64,000 nucleotides of DNA, from NCBI RefSeq assembly GCF_024339125.1, contig NZ_CP101417.1, forward strand, positions 4,909,001-4,973,000, written 5' to 3'. Positions within the stretch are counted from its first letter, which is position 1. Every line of letters starts with the position of its first letter. Below, piece after piece: positions 1 to 7,532 of the stretch. The translations under genes and the position numbers were made by a program. A model generated the notes under the pieces. That model made no database searches. It worked only from the letters and a program-made list of their open reading frames with translations, and was not told the origin of the DNA. Origin of the DNA: Xanthomonas hortorum (GTDB lineage Bacteria; Pseudomonadota; Gammaproteobacteria; Xanthomonadales; Xanthomonadaceae).

Positions 1-783
1 GCCGATCGCATCCATCGCCCAGGCGCTGAGGCAGAACAGCATCAGGATCACCGCCAACACGCCATTGCTCAGCGGCTGGTCCGCCACCACGTAATTCTCG
101 AGCCGCCGCAGCAGATGGCGGCCGACAAAAATCATGAACAACGCGTAGGCCACGCCACCGCCGATGGCCAGATACGCGCCCCCCCAACTGCCGCCGAAAC
201 TGGCCAACACGATCGCCAGAATGCACCACGCCGCCGCATCGTCGAACGCGCCGGCCGTCAACGCCAGCGTGCCCAACGGGCTATTGGTCAGACCGCGCTC
301 GTGGATGATGCGCGCCAGCATCGGGAAGGCGGTAATGGCAATCGCCGCGCCCAAAAACAGCGAAGCTTCCGTCAACTTGGCTTTTTCCGAAAACAAGCCA
401 TCCACGTTGATCAGCCACGGACACATAGCAAAGGCCAGCGCGAACGGCACCGCAATTCCGGCTAACGACACGCTCATCGCGCTGCGATAGCGCGCGCGGA
501 AATGATCGCTGCGGAAGTCGGTACCGACCAGGAACATGTACAGCCCCACGCCGAACTGGGCCAGCACGTAGAGCACGTCCAGCGTCTGCTTGGGAAACAG
601 CGCCGCCTGCACATCCGGCAGCAACATGCCGAACAACGAAGGGCCCAACGCCACGCCGGCAATCATCTCGCCCACCACTTGCGGCTGCCCCACCCGCTTG
701 GCCAACAAACCCACCAGACGGCAGATCAGCAAGATCACTGCAGCCTGCAAGAAGAAATACACCGACATCTGCGGAGTGGTCAT
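1..783 (-). CDS. CPA2-family cation:proton antiporter, 3' part beyond window
   Basis: The frame is open from an ATG at 783 to the window edge, giving 261 codons without a stop. The start reads MTTPQMSVYFFLQAAVILL and continues with hydrophobic helices containing AKRVGQPQVVGEMIAGVALGP, the conserved N-terminal signature of Na+/H+ (KefB-type) exchangers. A later segment with LTAGAFDDAAAW carries the paired Asp residues expected in the transport core of the CPA2 family. It should sit in the inner membrane and exchange Na+ or K+ for protons. The C-terminus is missing, so a regulatory TrkA-N domain cannot be assessed. The gene runs away from its neighbours as a single unit. Confidence 0.85.
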   Translation of the reverse strand, partial: MTTPQMSVYFFLQAAVILLICRLVGLLAKRVGQPQVVGEMIAGVALGPSLFGMLLPDVQAALFPKQTLDVLYVLAQFGVGLYMFLVGTDFRSDHFRARYRSAMSVSLAGIAVPFALAFAMCPWLINVDGLFSEKAKLTEASLFLGAAIAITAFPMLARIIHERGLTNSPLGTLALTAGAFDDAAAWCILAIVLASFGGSWGGAYLAIGGGVAYALFMIFVGRHLLRRLENYVVADQPLSNGVLAVILMLFCLSAWAMDAIG

Positions 784-1117
784 GCGCAAGGCAACATCGT
801 TGAGGGTGCGCGGATCATATCGAGCCGTGCCAGCGGGCGATAGCCATCGTGCAGCTGGCACGCAGGCATCGCCCAGGGTCGGCAAGGCTGTGCTGCACCG
901 GCAAGCCAAGCGACGTGGTGCAGGCGCGCCGAGCCCGGTTACCCGCACGCGCCGTGATCAATGCCTTGCTGACGCCCGTGCTGCAGAGCAGATGGTGATC
1001 CCGATGCGGTGCAGTCGTTTGGGGGGGAGCACTGGACGATGCGCCCAGGCTGCCGTGGCCGCCAGCCACTACACGCTCCGTGCAGTGACTGTGCCCGCCT
1101 TCGCAACCAACGGCGCA
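784..1117. other. Intergenic, no gene recognised
   Basis: This is 334 bases between the antiporter start and the 3' end of the serine hydrolase gene, both on the minus strand. It should hold the antiporter promoter, but I see no convincing promoter, hairpin terminator or conserved small reading frame. The short open frames here have no coding character. Confidence 0.5.
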
Positions 1118-2713
1118 TTACTTCTGCGTCGGCTGCCCTTCTGCAACCGGCGTCAACACCAGGTCCTGGAAATCGAAGCTGAAATCGGTCAACGGCGAGA
1201 TCGCCTCCATGCGCATTTCGCGCACCGCGCCATCCGGACTCAATGCGAAATTGACGAAGGCATCGGCATTCAAGCTGCGGTCGTCCCAGCGCACGATGAA
1301 GCTATCGTGCTGCCAGTGCTCCAGCGTGCCGATCAGCTGCGCGGTCTTGGAAAACTGCAGACGCAAGCGCTTGCCGTCCTGGCGAATCACCACATCGCCG
1401 TACCACGGGTCGCGATAGGTCGCTGCGTAACTGCGCAACGGCAACGACGGCGTGGAGCGCGCCGCGCGTGCGTCCAGATGCTTCTTCCAGCTGGTGTCGG
1501 CATCGCTGTCGGCCTTGTCCACCGCCTTGGCATAGGCAGCCGTCCAGTCGGTGGCCGGCACCTGCAAGAACGCATCCAGCACCTGCAAGGTCACCGCATT
1601 GAACGCGGCACCGACTTCCTGATTGGTCAGCACCACCACGCCCAGGTGTTGATCGGGCACCAGGGTCAGCCGCGACACCATGCCCGGCCAGCCACCGGTG
1701 TGCCACACCAGCCGATGCCCGCGATAATCGCTCAGGCTCCAGCCTTCACCGTAGCCGGCAAAATTGGGGCGCACCGCGGCCAGCTCCGGTACCGCCGGCT
1801 CGGCGATCGCAATCGGCGTGATCATCGACCACATGTCCTGCTGCCGCTTGGCACTGAACAACGCGGTGCCATCGGGCAACGCGCCCCCGGCCAGTTGCAG
1901 CTTCATCCACAGCGCCATGTCGTGCGCGCTGGAATAGACGCCGCCGGCACCGGAGTTATTGGACCAGGTCAACGGCGCGACCGTGCGCAGCTCGGTGAAG
2001 TCGTATTTGGCATGACCCACCGCCGCGTTGTCGCCGGGCTGCAGATGGTCGGCATTGAAGCGCGTACCACGCATGCCGACCGGCGCGAAGATGCGTTGCT
2101 GCAGAAACGCCGCATAGCTCTGCCCGGAAACTTGCTCGATCACCTTTTGCGCGACTGCGTAAAGAATGTTGTCGTAGGCGTAGCGGTCGCGAAAACCGCC
2201 TTTCAACGGCACCTTGGCCAGGCGCTGCACGACTTCTTCGGTGCTGTAGCTGGTGGTTGGCCAGAACAACAAATCGCCCGCGCCCAGGCTCAACCCACTG
2301 CGGTGCGCAAGCAGATCGCGCACGCGCATCTCGCCGCTGACATACGGGTCGGACATGCGAAACCACGGCAAATGCTCGATGACCTTGTCGTCGAGCGACA
2401 GCTTGCCCTCGTCGGCCAGCATCGACAACGAGGCCGCAGTGAACGCCTTGGTGTTGGATGCGATGGCGAACAAGGTATCGGCCTGCACCGGCGCGGGCTT
2501 GCCGATCTCGCGCACGCCGTAGCCGCGCTCCAGTACCACCTGTCCATCCTTGACGATGGCCACCGCAATCCCGGGCACATCGAACTGTTTGCGCACGCGC
2601 TCCATCTGCGCATCGAACTGTTGCATGCCGGCCGGAAGCTCGGCTGCCTGCGTTGTCGTCATCACGCCTGCCAGCATCAGCACGCCTCCACTCAGCCATC
2701 GGTTCAAGGTCAC
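1118..2713 (-). CDS. Beta-lactamase-fold serine hydrolase (class C / PBP4* type), secreted
   Basis: A GTG start at 2713 is chosen: it has GGGAA just upstream, lies 23 nt after the rraA stop, and gives an N-terminal hydrophobic signal peptide ending near TTTQA. Signature residues of the beta-lactamase/transpeptidase fold are present: S-N-T-K (nucleophile SxxK), a Tyr-Asp-Asn (YxN) and His-Thr-Gly (KTG equivalent). A separate C-terminal domain of about 100 residues resembles the DUF3471-type domain found on such hydrolases. At about 531 aa it fits the beta-lactamase family proteins annotated as esterases or peptidases in Xanthomonas. The substrate is not predictable, and a true beta-lactamase role is unlikely. 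It is probably co-transcribed with rraA. Confidence 0.88.
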   Translation of the reverse strand: MTLNRWLSGGVLMLAGVMTTTQAAELPAGMQQFDAQMERVRKQFDVPGIAVAIVKDGQVVLERGYGVREIGKPAPVQADTLFAIASNTKAFTAASLSMLADEGKLSLDDKVIEHLPWFRMSDPYVSGEMRVRDLLAHRSGLSLGAGDLLFWPTTSYSTEEVVQRLAKVPLKGGFRDRYAYDNILYAVAQKVIEQVSGQSYAAFLQQRIFAPVGMRGTRFNADHLQPGDNAAVGHAKYDFTELRTVAPLTWSNNSGAGGVYSSAHDMALWMKLQLAGGALPDGTALFSAKRQQDMWSMITPIAIAEPAVPELAAVRPNFAGYGEGWSLSDYRGHRLVWHTGGWPGMVSRLTLVPDQHLGVVVLTNQEVGAAFNAVTLQVLDAFLQVPATDWTAAYAKAVDKADSDADTSWKKHLDARAARSTPSLPLRSYAATYRDPWYGDVVIRQDGKRLRLQFSKTAQLIGTLEHWQHDSFIVRWDDRSLNADAFVNFALSPDGAVREMRMEAISPLTDFSFDFQDLVLTPVAEGQPTQK

Positions 2714-2736
2714 TGCTACGTTCCCATTGTTCTGAT

Positions 2737-3237
2737 TCAGATCGATCCGCTTGCACTGTCCAGCGACAGCGGCAGCGGTGCCACCAACACGCCGTTGGCA
2801 TCGGCGTACAGCCAATGCCCCGGCACGAATGCCACCCCGGCGAAATTCACCGGCACCTCCACATCGCCCAGATCGCGTCGCTCGGTGCGGCGTGGGCAGG
2901 CGCCCAACGCCAGCACGCCCAGCGGCAGCGTGGCGAGAATCTCCACATCGCGCACGCAGCCATGGATCAACACGCCGGCCCAGCCATTGGCCACCGCCTG
3001 CGCGGCGATCTGGTCGCCCAGCAACGCGTGCTTCAACGAGCCCTGCCCATCCACCACCAGCACCCGCCCATCGCCAGGCGTGGCGGCAAATTCGCGCACG
3101 CGCGAGTTGTCCTCGAAACAGCGCACCGTCGCAATTGGCCCGGAAAACGCCGCACGCCCACCGAAGTGGCGGAACAGCGGCTCGGCGACATGCACCTCGG
3201 GGAAGCGGTCACACAGATCGGGCGTGGTCCAGGTCAT
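2737..3237 (-). CDS. rraA: RraA family protein (RNase E regulator-like / HMG aldolase-like)
   Basis: The start ATG at 3237 gives [14 protein letters not shown], matching the N-terminus of RraA; the longer open frame upstream is not family-like. The 166-residue protein follows E. coli RraA closely ([36 protein letters not shown]). RraA trimers bind RNase E and restrain RNA decay. Unlike E. coli RraA, which as I recall has Arg-Gln at the equivalent site, this protein has Gly-Asp-Gln followed by Cys-Val-Arg-Asp. That arrangement is associated with 4-hydroxy-4-methyl-2-oxoglutarate aldolase or oxaloacetate decarboxylase activity. It is the first gene of a probable two-gene unit with the hydrolase. 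Confidence 0.88.
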   Translation of the reverse strand: MTWTTPDLCDRFPEVHVAEPLFRHFGGRAAFSGPIATVRCFEDNSRVREFAATPGDGRVLVVDGQGSLKHALLGDQIAAQAVANGWAGVLIHGCVRDVEILATLPLGVLALGACPRRTERRDLGDVEVPVNFAGVAFVPGHWLYADANGVLVAPLPLSLDSASGSI

Positions 3238-3562
3238 CGGTGCGATCTCAAGCGGCGATATCCGATGGTAGCGGCATGGCAGCGTCCGTGTAAGCCGATG
3301 GTCGGCTGGAAGGCAGAAGGGTGTGTCTGCGGCGCTTACGCCTTGCAAGTGCGCGGCGCCGTTTTTTTGAATGGCCACAACGATGCATGACGTCACCCGA
3401 CCAACTTGATCACCCGTGCATGCCACATGCGCGCCCAACAGTCCCTGGCCGCAGCGGCCTTCATCCCTGCAAGCCCAGCGACGCTATCATCCAGCCAGGC
3501 ATGCCTCGATCTGCCCGCAGCTGGGCACACGTGGCTGTCATTACGCCACTGTGGAGCCCGCC
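3238..3562. other. Divergent promoter region, no gene recognised
   Basis: These 325 bases separate rraA (minus) from the DUF72 gene (plus), so both promoters should lie here. There is one run of seven T at about 3361, but no clear hairpin before it and no operator palindrome that I can support. Confidence 0.45.
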
Positions 3563-4396
3563 ATGACCGACCTATTTGACGCACCCCCGCCCGCGCTCGA
3601 TGGCATCCATGTCGGCATTGGCGGTTGGGTGTATGCGCCGTGGCGTGCCGGCATGTTCTATCCACAAGGGTTGGTGCAACGGCGCGAGCTGGAATACGCA
3701 AGCCGCCACGTCACTGCGATCGAAATCAACGGCACTTACTACGGCGCGCAAAAGCCGGCGACGTACGCGAAGTGGCGCGATGAGGTGCCGCCGGGATTCG
3801 TGTTCTCCGCAAAGGCCCCGCGCCGTATCACCCAATCGCGCAAGCTGGCGGGCACCAAGGCGCAGGTGGAAGACTTCATCGGTGGCATTGCCGAGCTTGG
3901 CGCCACGCTCGGCCCGTTGGTGTGGCAGTTCGAGCAGGGGCATCGCCTGCAGGCCGAGGATCTGGATGGTTTTCTGTCGCTGCTGCCCAAACGCGCCGGC
4001 AAGCGCGTGCTGCGGCATGTGCTGGAAATCCGCGATCACGACGCGGTGGACGCCTCGCTACTGGCATTGGTGCGCCGGCACGGCGTGGCCACGGTGTTCA
4101 CCGATTCGGAGGAGCATCCGTCCTTTGCCGACCTGTCCACCGATTTTGTCTATGCGCGCTTGATGCGCAGCCAGGCGCGTCTCACCACAGGTTATCCGGC
4201 GCCGGCGTTGGCGCGCTGGGCCGAGCGCATCCAGGCCTGGCGGCGTGGCGAGGATCCGGCGGATCTACCGCACATTGATGCCGAGTCTCAAGCCAAAGCC
4301 ACACCGCGCGAGGTGTTCGTGTTTTTCATCAGTGCTGCGAAGGAGCGCAATCCGGCTGCGGCAATGGCGTTGTTGCAGACGCTGGGTTCGCGCTAG
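3563..4396 (+). CDS. DUF72 domain-containing protein
   Basis: An ATG at 3563 gives MTDLFDAPPPALDGIHVGIG, placing the family's hallmark GxxGW segment (IGGWVYAPWRAGMFYP) near residue 22. Further DUF72 signatures are EINGTYYG and the FVFSAKAPRRITQ strand, so the protein is a TIM-barrel-like DUF72 (YecE family) member of 277 aa. No biochemical role is established for the family. The longer open frame beginning at 3416 has no homology-like sequence before this Met. It is probably monocistronic, since the next gene starts 109 nt downstream. Confidence 0.88.
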   Translation: MTDLFDAPPPALDGIHVGIGGWVYAPWRAGMFYPQGLVQRRELEYASRHVTAIEINGTYYGAQKPATYAKWRDEVPPGFVFSAKAPRRITQSRKLAGTKAQVEDFIGGIAELGATLGPLVWQFEQGHRLQAEDLDGFLSLLPKRAGKRVLRHVLEIRDHDAVDASLLALVRRHGVATVFTDSEEHPSFADLSTDFVYARLMRSQARLTTGYPAPALARWAERIQAWRRGEDPADLPHIDAESQAKATPREVFVFFISAAKERNPAAAMALLQTLGSR

Positions 4397-4505
4397 TCCC
4401 GCCAGCGCGTGCCGCCGTCAGCAACCCGCGTGCATGGCCGCTCGACGTGGTTGGCGCGCAAGCGGCGCGTGTTTGGCGGCATGACGAATTAGGCGACAAT
4501 GGCGC

Positions 4506-5453
4506 ATGCCCACGACCGATCTGCGCAAGGCGCAACTGCAAATCCATTTCTGCGTCCTGCTCTGGGGCATCACCGCGATCCTGGGCAAGCTGATCACGCT
4601 GCCGGCGTTGCCGTTGGTGTGGTGGCGGATGTTGATCGTGGTGGTGGCGCTGGCGCTGTTGCCGCGCGTCTGGCGCGGACTGCGCGGCCTGTCCGCGCGG
4701 GTGATCCTGGGCTATTGCGGCATCGGCGCGCTGGTGGCCTTGCACTGGCTGACCTTCTACGGCGCGATCAAGTTGGCCAATGCATCGGTGGCAGCGACCT
4801 GCATTGCGCTGGCGCCGGTGTTTACCGCAGTGATCGAGCCGTGGGTGACGCAGCGGCCGTTCCGCCCGCGCGAATTGCTGTTCGGGCTGGCGGTGTTGCC
4901 GGGCGTGGCGCTGGTGGTCGGCGGCGTGCCGGATGGCATGCGTGCCGGCGTGGTGGTTGGCGCGATTTCGGCGGTATTTGTCGGGTTATTCGGCTCGCTC
5001 AACAAGCGCATGGTGACGCATGCCGACCCGCTCACCGTCACTGCCTTGGAACTCGGCGCCGGCACGTTGACCTTGACCTTGCTGGCACCGGCAATGCCGC
5101 TGCTGTTGCCGTCGTTGCATGGCAATTTGCTGATTATTCCCAGCCTGCACGATGGCGTGCTGCTGCTCGTGCTGTCGCTGGCCTGCACCTTGCTGCCGTT
5201 TGCACTGGCACTGGTGGCCTTGCGCCATCTCAGCGCCTACTCGGTGCAGCTGGTGACCAACCTGGAACCGGTCTACGCCATCGTGCTGGCAATCGCGCTG
5301 CTGGGCGAACAGCGCGAGCTGACCCTGCAGTTCTATCTGGGCGTGGCCATCATTCTCGGCGCGGTGTTCCTGCATCCCATGCTGGAACGCCGGCGCAAGA
5401 TCGTGCACCCGGAACTGCTCGGCACCGCAGAAGCGAAGAACATCGTCGAGTGA
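4506..5453 (+). CDS. EamA/DMT-family transporter (RhaT/YdcZ-like exporter)
   Basis: The 315-residue protein consists of about ten hydrophobic helices in two EamA repeats. The first begins at LLWGITAILGKLI and the second at about residue 150 (GAISAVFVGLFGSLNKRM). The length and the glycine-rich helix starts are typical of drug/metabolite exporters of the inner membrane. The substrate is unknown; relatives export amino acids or metabolites. It stands alone between the DUF72 gene and a convergent signalling gene. Confidence 0.85.
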   Translation: MPTTDLRKAQLQIHFCVLLWGITAILGKLITLPALPLVWWRMLIVVVALALLPRVWRGLRGLSARVILGYCGIGALVALHWLTFYGAIKLANASVAATCIALAPVFTAVIEPWVTQRPFRPRELLFGLAVLPGVALVVGGVPDGMRAGVVVGAISAVFVGLFGSLNKRMVTHADPLTVTALELGAGTLTLTLLAPAMPLLLPSLHGNLLIIPSLHDGVLLLVLSLACTLLPFALALVALRHLSAYSVQLVTNLEPVYAIVLAIALLGEQRELTLQFYLGVAIILGAVFLHPMLERRRKIVHPELLGTAEAKNIVE

Positions 5454-5503
5454 CTGCGCAGCGCAGTGCATCCGAGCGTCGACAACTCCCATCGAACCCC
5501 ATC

Positions 5504-5526
5504 GTAGGAGCGGCCCAGGCCGCGAC
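5504..5526. repeat. Single REP-like palindrome
   Basis: The sequence begins gtaggagcgg and ends ggccgcgac, with the arms GCGGCC and GGCCGC around a short centre. This is the REP-type palindrome (GTAGGAGCGGCT...AGCCGCGAC) that I know to be common in Xanthomonadaceae and Pseudomonas intergenic DNA. It lies between two convergent genes, a typical REP position. Confidence 0.7.
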
Positions 5527-5570
5527 AGGCATTATCGATGAAGCATCGGCGCGCGCGCAGCAGCAGCGCC

Positions 5571-6641
5571 CTACCCCAACGCCACCACCTGATCGCGCCC
5601 GCCGCGCTTGGCCGCATACAAGGCCTGGTCGGCGCGCTTGATCACCGCTTCCACGTTTTCCTGCGGATGCAGCGTTGCCACGCCGATGCTTACCGTCACC
5701 GGCAGCGCGATCGTCATCACCGCCACGCTTTGGCGCAGATATTCGCATTGCACGCGCGCCTGCAGCAGATCCACATTGGGTAGCAGCAACACGAATTCCT
5801 CGCCGCCGTAACGGGCGATGGTGCCGGCACCGGCGACATGCGCGCGCAACAACGCCGAGAGCTCACGCAGCACCACATCGCCCTGGTCGTGCCCATGCAC
5901 GTCGTTGACGGTCTTGAAGTGGTCCACGTCCAGTAACGCCACCGACAACGGCTGGCCTGCCGCACGCGTCTGCTCGGTCGCCGCCGCCAATGCAGCCGCA
6001 AAGGCACGCCGGTTGGGCAAGCCGGTCAATGGATCGGTACGGGTCTGTTCGACCAGGTCCGCGTTCAACGCATCCATCTGCGCGTAATAACCGGCCATCT
6101 GCTGCTCGTACCATTCGCGCTCATGCAACTGCTGACGCAGGCGCTTGCCGGCCAGGCGCAACTCCAGCAGATACGAGGCCTGGCGCGATAACGCCTGCAA
6201 GGCGTTACGCTGCTCATCGCGCAGATGCGTCGGGCTCTGGTCGAAGACGCACAGAGAGCCCAGCGCCATCCCTTCGCTGGTCACCAACGGTGCACCGGCG
6301 TAGAAGCGCACCGCAGAAGTGCCGGTCACCATCGGGTTGTCGTGGAAGCGTGGGTCGAGCAAGGTGTCGTCGACCATCAACACTTCATCCGGGCGCAGGA
6401 TCGCGTGCGCACAAAACGAGATGTCGCGCGGCGCTTCGCCGCGTGGCGCGCCATGCGCAGACTTGAACCACTGGCGGTCTTCGTCCACCAACACCACGGC
6501 CGCCATCTGCGTCTCGCACAGCGTGGACGCGATCATGGTGAGATCGTCGAACGCGCGCTCAGGCGGCGAATCCAGCACCTCGTACTGGCGTAGCGCTGCG
6601 AGCCGCTCGGCCTCGTTGTCCGGCAATTCCGGTTTGATCAC
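5571..6641 (-). CDS. GAF-GGDEF diguanylate cyclase
   Basis: A GTG start at 6641 is preferred over the longer frame. It follows GGGGAG at seven bases' distance and yields an N-terminus (residue 10 onward NEAERLAALRQYEVLDSPPE) that starts exactly where GAF-type sensors usually start. Residues of about 15-155 form the GAF domain. A short coiled linker (about 160-190) leads to a GGDEF domain starting DPLTGLPNRRAF, with the active-site motif R-Y-G-G-E-E-F. It should be an active cytosolic cyclase making c-di-GMP in response to a ligand bound by GAF. No allosteric I-site (RxxD) stands out before the GGEEF. Confidence 0.9.
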   Translation of the reverse strand: MIKPELPDNEAERLAALRQYEVLDSPPERAFDDLTMIASTLCETQMAAVVLVDEDRQWFKSAHGAPRGEAPRDISFCAHAILRPDEVLMVDDTLLDPRFHDNPMVTGTSAVRFYAGAPLVTSEGMALGSLCVFDQSPTHLRDEQRNALQALSRQASYLLELRLAGKRLRQQLHEREWYEQQMAGYYAQMDALNADLVEQTRTDPLTGLPNRRAFAAALAAATEQTRAAGQPLSVALLDVDHFKTVNDVHGHDQGDVVLRELSALLRAHVAGAGTIARYGGEEFVLLLPNVDLLQARVQCEYLRQSVAVMTIALPVTVSIGVATLHPQENVEAVIKRADQALYAAKRGGRDQVVALG

Positions 6642-6765
6642 CTGCCCGCTCCCCAGCTGGCTATTTGCGGCGAAAGTATGACCGAGCGCGTCAAGCTCGA
6701 CTATCGGGGTGCGCCGGACTACCCGAGACACCGTGTCGCTTCCGTTCAGCCCATGCCTTGCGGCG

Positions 6766-7488
6766 TCACCACTCGGTGCGCTGCGGCAGCAAGCCGCGCA
6801 GTTCCGCATCGCTGAGGTTGCGCCACTGCCCCGGCTTGAGCGCAGCCAGCTTGATGTTGTCGATGCGCACCCGACGCAGCTGGGTGACGCGGTAGCCGAA
6901 TTCGGAGGCCATCAGGCGGATCTGCCGATTCAAGCCCTGCTCCAGCACGATGCGGAAGCCGAACTTGGCGATGCGCGCGGTGCGGCACGGCAACGTGGTC
7001 TCGTTGTGGATGCGCACGCCGCGTGCCATGCCACGCAGGAATTCGTCGGTGACCGGCTTGTTGACCGCCACCAGATATTCCTTCTGGTGACGATTTTCCG
7101 CACGCAGGATCTCGTTGACGATGTTGCCGTTACTGGTCATCAGGATCAGCCCCTCGGACTCCTTGTCGAGCCGGCCGACCGGGAAGATGCGCTGCTCGTG
7201 GCCGACGAATTCGACGATATTGCCCTTGACCGAGCTCTCGGTGGTGCAGGTGATGCCGACCGGCTTGTTGAGCGCGATATAGACATGCTTGCGGCCACCG
7301 GGCTTGCTGGCAGCGCGGGTGCGCAGCGGCTGGCCGTCCACCAGCACGCTGTCTTCCTCACCCACCACCGCACCGGTGCCGGCAGGCACGCCGTTGACGG
7401 TGACGCGGCGTTCGCCGATCAGCCGATCGGCCTCACGGCGGGAGCAGAAGCCGGTTTCGGCGATGTATTTGTTGAGTCGAGTTGTCAT
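6766..7488 (-). CDS. rluF: 23S rRNA pseudouridine synthase RluF-like
   Basis: The 240-residue protein has an N-terminal S4 RNA-binding domain (MTTRLNKYIAETGFCSRREA) and an RsuA/RluB/E/F-type catalytic domain. The catalytic Asp is in FPVGRLDKESEGL, followed by HQKEYLVAVNKPVTDEFL and LNRQIRLMASEFGY. The order and length match RluF, which isomerises U2604 of 23S rRNA in E. coli. Relatives such as RsuA share the folds, but the sequence around NRQIRLM and the overall size favour RluF. It is transcribed on the minus strand between two c-di-GMP genes; no functional link is implied. Confidence 0.88.
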   Translation of the reverse strand: MTTRLNKYIAETGFCSRREADRLIGERRVTVNGVPAGTGAVVGEEDSVLVDGQPLRTRAASKPGGRKHVYIALNKPVGITCTTESSVKGNIVEFVGHEQRIFPVGRLDKESEGLILMTSNGNIVNEILRAENRHQKEYLVAVNKPVTDEFLRGMARGVRIHNETTLPCRTARIAKFGFRIVLEQGLNRQIRLMASEFGYRVTQLRRVRIDNIKLAALKPGQWRNLSDAELRGLLPQRTEW

Positions 7489-7532
7489 CTGCCGATTATC
7501 GGCGATTTATCGGCAATCGTGAGCCGTTGCCG

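Noticed and set aside
590-3271. Very long plus-strand open frame (893 codons) over the hydrolase and rraA genes
   Set aside because: It is antisense to two genes with clear family motifs; its translation is Arg/His/Gln-rich with no domain, a by-product of high GC.
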